From: Echinometra lucunter
Lineage: Eukaryota; Echinodermata; Echinoidea; Camarodonta; Echinometridae
DNA: 64,000 nucleotides
Reading direction: 5' to 3'
Assembly (NCBI GenBank): GCA_029962745.1
Contig: CM057157.1
Coordinates: 3,269,032-3,333,031, forward strand
Position 1 is the first letter of the stretch. Each line of letters opens with the position of its first letter. Below are positions 22,710 to 35,800 of this stretch, one piece after another. Made by a program: the position numbers and the translations under genes. The notes beneath the pieces are model-generated. The model was not told the origin of the DNA, ran no database searches, and saw only the letters and a program-made list of their open reading frames with translations.

Positions 22710-22925
22710 CTGTTTTAAAGAAGAGAACGGGTAGATCTCTGCATCAGTAATGAGAATTTCGAAGACGTGGAAGGGGGGGGGGAGGAGAATAAAACGACAC
22801 AGAGGGGAAAGTGATCGCAAAAGTAGGAAATTTCTTTACGATATCATATTAAACTCTGTATCATTTCAAAATAGGGTAATGGAATCTGACCTTGCAAACC
22901 CTTTCAAACGTCATACAATAAAGTT

Positions 22926-23425
22926 NNNNNNNNNNNNNNNNNNNNNNNNNNNNNNNNNNNNNNNNNNNNNNNNNNNNNNNNNNNNNNNNNNNNNNNNNNN
23001 NNNNNNNNNNNNNNNNNNNNNNNNNNNNNNNNNNNNNNNNNNNNNNNNNNNNNNNNNNNNNNNNNNNNNNNNNNNNNNNNNNNNNNNNNNNNNNNNNNNN
23101 NNNNNNNNNNNNNNNNNNNNNNNNNNNNNNNNNNNNNNNNNNNNNNNNNNNNNNNNNNNNNNNNNNNNNNNNNNNNNNNNNNNNNNNNNNNNNNNNNNNN
23201 NNNNNNNNNNNNNNNNNNNNNNNNNNNNNNNNNNNNNNNNNNNNNNNNNNNNNNNNNNNNNNNNNNNNNNNNNNNNNNNNNNNNNNNNNNNNNNNNNNNN
23301 NNNNNNNNNNNNNNNNNNNNNNNNNNNNNNNNNNNNNNNNNNNNNNNNNNNNNNNNNNNNNNNNNNNNNNNNNNNNNNNNNNNNNNNNNNNNNNNNNNNN
23401 NNNNNNNNNNNNNNNNNNNNNNNNN
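22926..23425. other. Assembly gap, 500 N
   Basis: Exactly 500 N, a placeholder length. Contig order and orientation across it are inferred by the assembler. The upstream ends of both flanking genes are missing here. Confidence 0.99.
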
Positions 23426-23757
23426 CAGTTATGAAATGCACAACAGTGCTATACAATCGAGCCTGTCTTTCACAGTGGTGGATCAAAGCACCCATCTTAT
23501 TATTTATAATAATGCTGTATGCACCGCTTATTGCTTTAATGATATTTGCGCAATCTCACATTAATAGGGCCGCTGCCCTCCTGATAAGTAAGTGCTGCTC
23601 GATAGTACTACTGCTCAGACCCGGTTCCCCACTGTTTACAAATCTTGGATTTGCTAGTCGTTCATGCCATTTCTTTAGTGATATCATAGAATGTTTATCA
23701 ACGCTCATACAAATTTCACATTGGAAAGATCAAAACTATTTTGTAATATCTCAACAG

Positions 23758-23871
23758 GACTTCGTTGTGAGGTGGATATTAATGAGTGTGAGACGGCGAT
23801 GTGTATGAACAATGGATCATGTCGTGACCTCATTAATGGTTACATGTGTCATTGCCCTCGAGGATTCACTG
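23758..23871 (+). CDS. SVEP-like exon: calcium-binding EGF
   Basis: Encodes [19 protein letters not shown] and on to CHCPRGFTG. Phase-1 exon with AG/GT borders. DINEC is the cbEGF calcium site. Confidence 0.92.
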
Positions 23872-26800
23872 GTGAGTTGGTCCTGCCTTCCTGTAGATAT
23901 ACTCCAATAATTTCTCAAAACTGCAATGAAACATATAATATTTCCAAATAGGTTGTACATGCTGTAGATGATGAATAGTTTAAAGCTTTACATCTTTACC
24001 TTTTTTTTATTTCATTAAAGACAGTACCCATTTGTTTTTAAATATAAAATGAAACATATCTGTGGCATATATATCCTGAATGGCAAGTGACTTTGGATGC
24101 TTTATGAGCGACAGTTCCATTTAGCCAAACTGTATTGTTCTTATTTTTTACTTGAGTATTATGTAGCACAGGAGCCTGAAGTCTGAGCATGATTTTTCTT
24201 CCGCTTGCACTCTTCTGTTCGGTCTCCTTCTCTTGCCTTTTTCAAAGATTGCATTTACTAATGTTTCATGTTCTTGAAATGATTTTAAATTTTCCTGTTA
24301 AATGCTAGAATTCTCCTACATTATGCTGCACCTTCATGAAGTTTGTACAATTTGAGTGATAATTTTAATTTCTACGGAGGAAAAATAAGTCATTGCTCAT
24401 GTTTGATATACAGCAATTTTGATTCTCACCTCATACAGGAAGACATTGTTCAGAAGACGTTAATGAATGTTATACCAATCCCTGTCACAATGGTGCGACT
24501 TGCATTGATGGTCCACAGTATTATGAATGTGTCTGCCCGGATGGATATACCGGTATGATGATTCATACATCTCAAATATATGATCTACAACAAAATGATT
24601 TATGAATTGGCTTGTCATAATTTTTTTTCTTGACGAGCTTGCTTATTACTAGTTGCATCATACAATTTAATGAACATTAAAAGATTTGTAACATGTATCT
24701 GTGGAGAGAATGAAACCCTCAGATGTTGGCTACCCGGCTCTTTAGACAACATGATCTTTTATGGTTAACATTGCCAAAACTAACGAGTGACCCTGTGTAA
24801 TCATGAACATGTGGACATAGAACATAAATTTCCCAGTACCAAATTCTAACGAAATAGTGCAAGATACACAAAGTGCAATCGTGCATGATGTGCATGATAT
24901 ATGGGTTATATTTTAGAAATGATATATTTCTTTGCAAGGAGGTACCAAAGTAGGATACATCAGATTATCATTTATAAACAAAATGCTTTGTTTTAGGGAC
25001 AAACTGTGAGGAGGATGTGGATGACTGTGAGATTGACCCTTGTTACAATCAGGGTATCTGTACAGACTTCGTAGGAGGTTTCCAATGCACCTGTCCTGCT
25101 GGTTACTATGGCAACCTATGTGAGATGGAGATAGATGAGTGTCTATCTTATCCATGTGATAACAACGCCACATGTAAAGATTTGGTGAACGAATTTCGGT
25201 TTGTATGAGTCCGGTTATGCACAATAGTTAATTAGTAGCCTCCGGAAAAAACTATTCTCAAGATATATTCAAGTCTATGTAATTAAACAGATAATAAAAA
25301 GGGGAAATTGTATGATGTGTTGAAATTTCATTTGAAACAATAAATACCTGTAGTAGAGTATATTTCATTTAGGTTAGTCTTGGATTATTGAAAAGCAAAA
25401 ATATTACTTACATAATATAGTAGTGTATGTTCTTTTAATGTTTCAATCATATTACCTGAATGCCAGTCACAGACCTCTTACTTTATGGCAATTGTTTTCT
25501 TTTCCATTTTGAACACAACCACCATCTACTGTATTTCTACAATAACTAAAATTATGCATTTACTTCAAGTAAAACTTTCTCTCTCAGATGTGAATGCCTG
25601 GCAGGATTCTCTGGTACCGTGTGTGAAATCAACATAGATGAATGTGCATCTGCACCCTGTCTTAATGGAGCGACTTGTAACGATCTTATTGCTGACTTCA
25701 AATGTGTTTGTATGCCTGGATTCACAGGCATGTTTTGCGAGGAAGGTATGTGTCTGCGTCATTCCTCATCCATATCGATAATTGTGTAAGTTGAAGTCCA
25801 AGGGCATCATTTGAAATACGAGCAACAATAAACCAGGAAAAGAAAGATGCAATATTCGCGTTGAGTTCTTCTTTTCATGAAAAAAGTATGATTATGTCTT
25901 CAGTTGGAAACTGTATGATAAAGATGAAATATGAACCTATTATCGATAGTGTCAATAATTGCTATCAAATATGACATTCCATGATAAACCATATTAAAAT
26001 TTACTAAAGACCTCGCTCTCATATTCATTTTTTATGGACTTGAATATTGTATACCTTGTATCTTTCATCCATTAGAAATACATTTTTATTTTAAATTAAA
26101 CCTTTGTCATAATTGTTGAATTATGAAACAGTTTTATTTAATGATAAAGAATTATTGGGATAACATTGGGTATAATCTCTTCTATTCAAACGTCCATATT
26201 TTCTTTGTACGAAAGTTCCATCACCAGAACAATCTAATCAGTGGTTTTATTTTTCAGAGATGACCTGGGATTTCAACATGGTGTTTGACATAGGTGGTGT
26301 AGATGACTATGTCTTTCTGGTCCGTGATTTCCCAACACTCAGTGCCGTGACTATATCATTCTGGATGATTACTGATAACACTGGGAACTATGGTACGGTT
26401 TTCTCCTATGCTGTGAGTGATACCAGTGCCAATGCTCTGACTATCACCGACTATACTGGGTAAGATGATGGAGGGTTCACTGAAATTTTATTTGATGAAT
26501 TGTTGCAGAAACTCTGCCTCAGTTAGCTACATTTCAGAAAAAGAGTGTCATGGGCTCTATGATTTTTTTTATTAAAACAAATGAGACAATGCGATTTAAG
26601 TGTTTGGAAGCAAAGGATCAAAGTTGTATTGTAAATAGTACTTCGGTACTTATGTAGCTTTCTCAAACTTTTTTCAAAGATTTTTTTTTCAATGGCCAGT
26701 GCTTTAGCTTCATGAATTTTAGTCTGTTTTGCTTCTTCAGTGGGAAGTCCTCAAGCAGAGAATATAATAACCAAGCAGTATACTGCATCTTTCTTCAACT

Positions 26801-29800
26801 GCCTTTTATATCATCCAATATTTAGATTCGTACTTAATGTGAATGAGGAAACCATAGTAAGTGATATCACAGCAAATGATGGAAGATGGCATCACATAGT
26901 GGCCACATGGAATTCTGATGGTGGGTCCTATACGATGTACAAAGACGGTGTTCTTCAAGCTAATGGTACAGGACTTTCAAATGGCACGTCTATCCCAGGT
27001 AAGAAAATAAAATGATTACATTTGTACTCCCTTTACTCATGTAGATCAAAGCTTTCCCGTCTTCTATTAGATATTTTAGTAACTTCCTTGTAATACGATC
27101 AGGTAAAGAAAACGTACAACTCAAATTAAATTGTAGTCAGAGAGAGCTCTTATGCCTCTCCCCTTCAAAGGTTGTGCCAGAGGCATTATGATTTTGAGTT
27201 GTCCGTCTGTCCATTTGTCATTTTAACACGATATCTTGAAACCATTTGAGTTACGAACTTCAAAACTTGGTACTAGTATGCATAACCATGATAGGAAAAT
27301 GATCTGATTACGATTTTGGGGATAAATAGGTCAAAGATCGTTTTTCCATAGCAATGTATTCTCTTCGTTTTTAAATTGTTTAAAGGACTGCTCATTCAAA
27401 AATTAATCACATCAAGATCAAGAATAAAAGGAATTTTTACAGTGTATCAATTCAAATCATACAAAAGGATTACGTTTACAAGGCTGTAGCCACAGGTTTT
27501 TTATTTGTATTGGTTCACTTTAGGGAAAATGTTGTCATTTTCATATAGAGTTGTATAAAGTGTGATAAAGTAATTATTGTTCCTATTACAGGTGGAGGGA
27601 AGCTTATCCTGGGACAAGATCAAGATACCCTAGGAGGAGGTTTCACACACCTCGAGTCATTTGTTGGAGAGATCACTTACCTTAACGTATGGGACAGGGT
27701 TCTAGGAGCGTTAGAGATTTATGAACTTGGAAGGACCTGTCAGAAACCATCAGATATCATCATAGCATGGCCTGATTTTCTGTCTGGAATTGAAGGCCAA
27801 ATTTTTCTATTGAATAATACTTTCTGCCAAGGTATGCAAGGATAAGTATGAATAAGTAAACAATTCATGCAACTTCTTCCCCCCCCCCCCTCATTTTTTT
27901 TCTCTCTTTTTTATAGAAAATTACTTTCAAGGAACTGTTGTGAAGGCTATATTGGTATCATCAATCAAAAAGGCTCATTAATCAGGCAGAATAATCAGAG
28001 TAAACAAAGACTGACAATGTTTTTTTTAATGCTGAAAGTGTGTCATCAAGTCAGTCACATTTATTAATACCATCTGTATTGTTATTACTCATTGCATCAA
28101 AATGATATTTTTCTTGGACAAATTTATTTATTGAATTGCATTATTTTGCTTTTACAGTATGTTTAGGTTTATGATATGTTTATATTTTTATGCTTCTCAA
28201 AAAAAGGATGTCCTCGTCCTACTGCACCTGAGAGTGGCTTTGTGAAGGGTTACCAACCATCACAACCTTTGACCTCTGTGACCTACCACTGTCAACCGGG
28301 CTTTGAACTGCCAAGGCATGAAGTAACTCAGGCTGAATGCCAGATATCAGGAGAATGGAGTCCTGGTGACCAAGCATATTGTGATAGTGAGTATTACCTG
28401 ATACTCTGATATGACAAACAATTCATTTGTTTGAAGGAAACAAGAAAGTTAAACGCTTCATGAACTGTTTAAAATCATTGCAATTCTTATCACTCTTTCA
28501 GAGGTCAGATTCATAAATATAATAAGTCATTTTAAGATTAATTTGATTGAAATAATGAATGTAATGATGATGATAATGATAATACAAAAAATAATAAGAA
28601 TAATAATATGTTAATTTGTATTAAGGATAGTCAAATAAACTTCCCAGCAAACATTCCTGTGAAAAATGAATTAAAGGTTAAGCGAAATGCTTGATATATT
28701 GATAAGTTTGTATCATGTCAGATAATTTATGTCCTAAAATCCAGTGAATAGAAATTGGTCCTTGAATTCTGCAGGAATAAACTGTGGGTACCCTGGACAT
28801 CTAAAACATGGTTATGTGCTTGGTAGGATGTATCTGTTGGTGATCAAGTGTTCTACAACTGCGTCGAAAACTTCACCCTTTTTGGTCCCATGATAAGGGA
28901 ATGTATGGAGAATGGCTATTGGTCTGAGTATACTCCAGAATGCAGATGTGAGTATGTGAATGATATCCTGTTTTCATCATAGAACTTATTTATATTTGTT
29001 ATTAGTTTGTGGTTTTCATCTTCCTTTTGTTTCCAACTGAACCAAAGATCTTTGAAAAGAAAGATCTTGAAGAAAGAGATATTGTCAAGATTCTCTTCCT
29101 TGTACAATGTTTACTTAATGGAGACAAGATATACTGCTACTATGGTCATATTGTTTTATTTCTCTTAGGCAGTGCCTTATCAAAAGTCAGAGCCAATTTG
29201 GAACGCAGCCTTTATCATCTTTTCCGCTCAGCATGTTTTCCCCTGCAATCCTCCTGTTTCTCTGTAGACAAAAACAAATGGAGGAAAGGGAAAGCCGATG
29301 TAAAAGAACAGTCGCAGAGAAAACGATCAAAGACGTGGGATGAGACTCTTGATAAGCTGCATTAACCCGGGGCCTTACCCATGCTGCCATGTAGCTAGCA
29401 TAAAGCTTCATATTATAGTTTAGGAAAGAACGATATCCCACATTTTAATTGTTTACAGTAAGGGATTGGTGTGTTCAAAAGTATTTTCCATCTTTTTTTT
29501 TCCTGGACAGATGTATTTTGCAGAGACCCTCCTCATGTTCCAAATGCGTCAGTCTTTTCTCCTGAGGATGAGAGACCAATCCACATGGCATTCCCTAGGG
29601 AGGTTGCGATGTACCAGTGCGAACGTGGCTACCACTTGATAGGTTCTCCTAACATCACATGTCAGAGTGATGGTGAATGGACATCACCGCCAACTTGTAG
29701 GGTCGTCACATGTCCACCTGTGCCATCCTCTCCAAACGCAATGCTTGTTACAACCAATGGGAGTGTCTTCAACAGCATTGCAGAATACCGCTGCATCACT

Positions 29801-32800
29801 GGATACAGGATGACAGGGACAAATGTCCTGCACTGTCAAGAGAATGGAAGGTGGGACAATCCAGTGCCACATTGCACAATCTTGTCTTGTGGACATCCAC
29901 CTAATAGGCCCTTTGCCACCTTCACATATGATGGAGTGACGTATGGCAGCAGCGTTCATTATACTTGTAATGAGGGATATGAAGCAGATCAAACTGTTAG
30001 TCACTGTGGAGCAAGTGGAGTATGGGAGCCCTCTCCTCCTGAGTGCAGACGTATTCAGTGTCCTATATGCCACTGGCTGTGGCGAATGGATCAATGCAAG
30101 GAGGGGACTTTGGCTTCAACAGCAGTGTTGTTTATGACTGTGATAAAGGTTTCACCATGTCTGGTAATGGAAAGATTTCATGTATGAGCAATGGACAGTG
30201 GTCGAGCGCTCCACCAGTTGTCAGCTGGTTTCTTGTGGTGAACCTCCAAAGATGGACATCTATCAATTAGCCATTGATCAATTAACAGAATTCACATATG
30301 GAATGACTGTGGAGTACACCTGTCCCATTGGATACCTCTTTGATTCAGACAGCATTGAACTGACATGTGGGCAGATGGAAGTTGGGTAGGTACCCTCTTG
30401 ACTGTATTCCTATATCTTGTGGCTCTCCAACAGACATACCAATGGGTTTTCTTCCAGGGTCAGGACTACTTATACAATCAAACTGTAGTATATTCCTGCA
30501 AAAGTGGTTACGTCTTGTCCGGCGACCCTGTTATCACATGCCTTGCTTCTGGGCAATGGACTAAAAGTTCTGCACAGTGTGACATCGTAGAGTGTGGAGA
30601 ACCACCTTCTACTCTCCATGCGGTTGTGTCACATGAAAGATACTTTAATGAGACAGTTACTTACACATGTCAGTCAGGCTACGTTACCAACAATAGCAGG
30701 CATCTCAGATGTTCTGCAGATGGGCAGTGGGAGGGCAATCCTCCCACATGTGAACCAATAATGTGCGAATGGCCGTTAGCGCCTGATCATGGCTTCATAA
30801 TTGGCCCACTTCGAACCTTCCAGAAGTGAAGTTATTAATACAGTGTGACTTAGGGTTTCGTCTACAGGGCAAGGCGTCCATTCACTGCTTAAGTTCAGGC
30901 AGTGGTCTAACACTCAGCTGAATGCATTCAAGTCGTTTGCCCAGCCCTCCCATAATCAGCTATGGGAACATCTATTTTGATGACCTAGCATACGGAAGCT
31001 CTTTAACATATGATTGCATAATGGGTATATTCTTGAGGGCGTATCTTCTTTAAAGAAAACTGCTCAGCCCTTGGTGAATGGTCTGCCGAGCCCCCATTAT
31101 GTAAATTGGTCGAATGTGGCAGCCCTCCTTTGGTGGAGAATGCATACTTTCTTGGCACAATTTTACATTTAAAATACTCTAGTCTATTTCTGTGATGATG
31201 GATTCAGCTTTGGAGATGATAAAGGACCCATGAAATCACCTGTCAGGCTGATGACAATGGAGTGCTGAGATTGAATGTGAGATTATCAACTGTGGGATAC
31301 CAGACACTCCCAGCTCATGGTGTCACTTGGGAACCAATTTCACCTATCCTAACACTGTGCATCTCATGTGCGACCCGGGTTATATCTTGATTGGTATGTC
31401 TGCTATGACTTTGTTTAATCTTCATGTTGTTGAAGGAAAATTGAATGCAATACCAAAATAGAATCATTACCATATAACATAGCATGATTATCCTAATAAA
31501 GAACTGCTTTAGCAACAATATAATGGTATCATAGGGTAGGTCTGACAAGTCATGATCTGAAGAGCTTTCTTGTTTGTTTATTTAAAACTTGTTCAGATGA
31601 TACACTGGTATGTGGCAATGATCAGGACATTGTATGTAAATGGTCATCTTTACCTCTTAATATAGGCTCTGAATCATCAAACATGTACTTCATTGGCATG
31701 TGGAGTCCTACTGACTCTAGCTGTGAGCTGCTGGATTGTGGGATGCCTGAGGACTTTTGATAATGCAGCCTTACATTGAATACTACCACATATGGATCCA
31801 CTGCTCTTTACCAGTGTGATATAGGTCATGGGGCTCTCTCTGAGCTCATGGTATATGTAATGAAACAGGCATATGGAGTGGAAGTGTAACCAACACAAGT
31901 TGCCAGCCTGTCCCCTGCTCAGAGGTTCCTGTTGTTTATAATGATCGATTGATGGTAATACTCCTTTGATTATGTCTTCTTCTCTCTGTGTTTATCCTGG
32001 TGTTTTCATAAAGGCCAATGCAATTGTGAGGGGGTTTTTTTTCCCTAAGTTTTGTTCTTATATATAAATACATAATGATTTACTCATTCAAAAGCATGAT
32101 GTGCTTATGGCATTACCAATGAGAAAGAGGTGAATGGTTAGGTCTCTTGTAATATTAAAGAAAATCAATATTGTATCCTCTTTGAGAATGTGTACTTTAA
32201 ACAAAGTTTATATGGTAATACAATAAATCACATGTATGATTCTTCATACAAGATATAATATGTACCTTTCAACCTTTCATTTTACAATAATGCAGGAAAA
32301 GGCCATTTGTGTATGGAGACAGTGTCGTGGCTCACTGTGATGAAGGTTTCAAACATCAAACTTTGAAACAATGAGATGTTCTGAAAACGGTATATGGAAC
32401 CCGGCAAGTATTACCTGTGTTCCGATAACTGTCCAAGTGTTGTACCACCAGATAATGGTCTTATTGTAGCAGAGTCTAACCTTTATGGGGAAATGGTGGA
32501 ATTTAACTGTAACGAAGGGTTTCTACATAGAGGGAAATGACACAATGCTATGTGAAGAGAAGGGGAATGGAGTGGTGACATACCCAGTTGTTTGCCTGTC
32601 ACTTGTGAAAACTTAGCAAGACCTCAAAATGGAACTGTACAGATAGCGGGTGTATCCTATGGCAGCCAGGTGGTGTATGCCTGTGATGATGGATTTGAAT
32701 TGCAAGGAACAGGAGTCATAACATGTACTAGTCAGGGTGTCTGGTCACACCAACCACCTGTCTGCTCCCCTATTCGGTGTCCAATTCCTGTCAACCCTGC

Positions 32801-35800
32801 GCATGGCATTGCCATATTCATCGACAATCAGTACCTGGGATGAAGTGAGCTTTGAATGTCAGCCTGGATATAAGTTGGAGGGATTAGCAAAGCTACTCTG
32901 TCAGGCTAACGGAAACGTGGAGTAAGCTACGACCCAACATGTAAACCAACTGAGTGTAGAGTAGAGGAAGCATTCCCTCTTGGCATTATCATAAGGAATC
33001 GCACTGTGGTGAATGGTGACAAGGTAAGATTTTTAATACACATCAATAATTTCATAGCCAATGCAAATGAAGGAAATGAAAGTGTTAAAACCAATCATTC
33101 ATTAGCCTCTTCAATATTTACATGTCCCTCCCTGTTTGTTCAATATCTTCTATTGACAGCTTTTATTGTATATCAATTTCTTGAATAAATGCAAAGTGTG
33201 AAAATGATTACTTATGATAGGATGTTATAAGCTCAGAACTGTTCATTTTGATATAATTCTATTATGTCAAATATCTTTTCTTTTCTGTTTTCCTCCTAAG
33301 GTTCTGTATTCTTGCTATCCTGGATACGAGATAGCTGGTCAAAGTTTCCGGACCTGTGGAGAAGATGGTATCCTTAGTGGTCAACAGCCTACATGCGTGA
33401 GAGTTTCATGTGGCTCCCCCCAGACCTCTTGAACGGCAACATATTGTTACCTAGTGACAGATATGAAAGCAATGCCACCTATTCGTGTGTTTCTGGATAT
33501 ATTCTTGATGGACCTTCATCTAGACAGTGTTTGGCGAATGGATCATGGTCATATGCCCATCAGGATTGTAGAGCTAGAGAGTGTCCCAGGCCACAACCGA
33601 TTCCCCATGGGTCACTAGAAATGGACACTCAGGTTCCAAAATACAGATCAAAGATAACATATACTTGCAATGTAGGGTACATTGTCAAGGTGAGAGCGTT
33701 CTGACGTGTAATGAACATGGATCATGGAACAGTACTGTGCAAGTTGTGAACCTGTTTCATGTGGACAGCCACGTTTCTGGATAAGGTATAGTTTTCATTC
33801 AATGTTACCACATTCAATTCAAAAGCAGCATACGTTCTGGACTGGTTATATCATAACAGGTGAAAGGATACGAACTGTCTTGCTAATGGCTCATGGAGTG
33901 TAGGTGACCAAATGTTGAACCGATATCTTGTGGACCATTGTCTTTGCCCTTGCATGCCACCTAACGACTTCCAATATTACTCTTTAACGGAATTGCGAAA
34001 TATATGTGTGATCATGGTTAGGTAATCAGTGGACCTAGGTCACGCATTACCTGTAGTCTCAGTGGAGAATGGACGGGTCACCACCTGAATGTCAACCTAT
34101 TACTTGCCACGAGCCTGAGATATAGAACATGGTGTCATTATCAGTGCTGGAAATAATGCATCTCTCTGATGAAATACAGTATCACTGCGATATAGGGTAC
34201 AAGATGCAAGGAGGAAATAGAAGAGTTGCCAGGCAGATCAAACTTGGAGTGGGTCTGTACCTGTATGTCATCCAGTATCCTGCCATACTCCACCCAGTCG
34301 TCATCCAATGGTGTGCGTTCTACAAGGCCACTACTTCAACATATACTGCAGTGTACGACTGTCGCATCGGGCTTACATAATGCAACGGTGTACATGTCTT
34401 ACGATGCACAAGTGATGGAATAATGGTCTCACCGACCCTCCGCAATGTCAACCTGTCAAGTGTGGTCGATAACCAACCCACAAAATGGAAAAGTAATATT
34501 GGAAAACAAGGTTTACCAAAGCAAAAGCTCATTATGTATGCCATGATGGCTACTCAATGACTGGAGCAAGAAAGGGAAATCATGTTGGCTAATGGAACTG
34601 GAGTGAAAAGCAACCACGGTGTTCACCAAACCTTGTCCAGATTACATCGCATAGCACATGCCATCTATCCTGCAGATAAGACAGCATTGTTGTAGGTGAT
34701 TTTGTGCAACTAGAATGTGAGAATGGTTTTCAAAGCGTCTTCAGAAGGTATGGCTGAGTGTCTTCCAGATCAGGCTTGGTCACTGACAGGGTTCTCATGC
34801 GATCCTTGGAGTGGCCCTCATCCTGGAGCACCCAGAATGGGCATGCAGAATACACAGCAGTGTTCTTTGGATCCACTGTAACATACACATGTAATACAGG
34901 ATACACTCTCATTGGCCAAGCGACAACATCTTGTAATTCGAACCGCAGATGGAATAGCCCGACACCACAATGCCAACTCATAAGTTGTCCAGATCTACCA
35001 ACTAATGAAAATATGGTATATTTAAGCAGTTCAAGGGCAGTTGGAGATGCAGTTTCTATCTCCTGTGCCAGCGGCTTCAAGCTCGTTGGAGCTCACAGAA
35101 TTCTCTGTACCTCTGCAGGGACATGGAGCCATTCATGGCCCAGATGTGAAGCCAACGGCTGTGGAGCACCTCCTCCTGTTGATAATGGAAGGACATTTGG
35201 AGACAGCTATTTCCCTGGAGATGTTGTCAGCTACAGATGCCATCGAGGGTTCATATGATTGGGAGTAGTTCCATCAGATGTATGCCTGATAATACCTGGA
35301 GTGACTATGCACCATCATGCATGGGTGAGTTCTTCAGAAATACATACGATGTATGTAACATCATTCAATTTTCTAAATTTTCATGAGATATCGATAGTTT
35401 GTATAGGTTATTTATATTTGATTTATTTGAATGTTATCCTAAGCAGAAGCCTGTATTGTACTGATCAAATGGTAGCGAACTAAAAAAATACAAAAAATCA
35501 AAAAACAAAAAAAAAAATAGTAACTTTAATTTAATTGGTCAGGTTGAGATGCATACTGGATAAGCCAGATATGATGCTGCCATTTGTTCACTTGGATTAC
35601 AAAGGATCACTTGGATTGTACCTTATCTTTATAAGTGACAGCTAATCTGTTCTTAATGGGGTATAAGAGGGTTAAGGAGACACTGGGCCTATCTTTTATT
35701 TTCTTCATTGTGCATTGTCTTAAATTGTAAGGCTCAATCATGATTAAAACTTTTGAAAGTACTCCTCCAATTATGTTGAACATATACAACTTCAGATATC

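Noticed and set aside
22750..23808. Open frames of 350 and 190 residues across the first gap
   Set aside because: They are open only because N is translated as X. The same applies to frames across the other two gaps.
29009..29365. Basic open frame of 118 residues between sushi exons
   Set aside because: No sushi or EGF cysteine pattern and no similarity that I recognise. It lies within an intron with good flanking splice sites.
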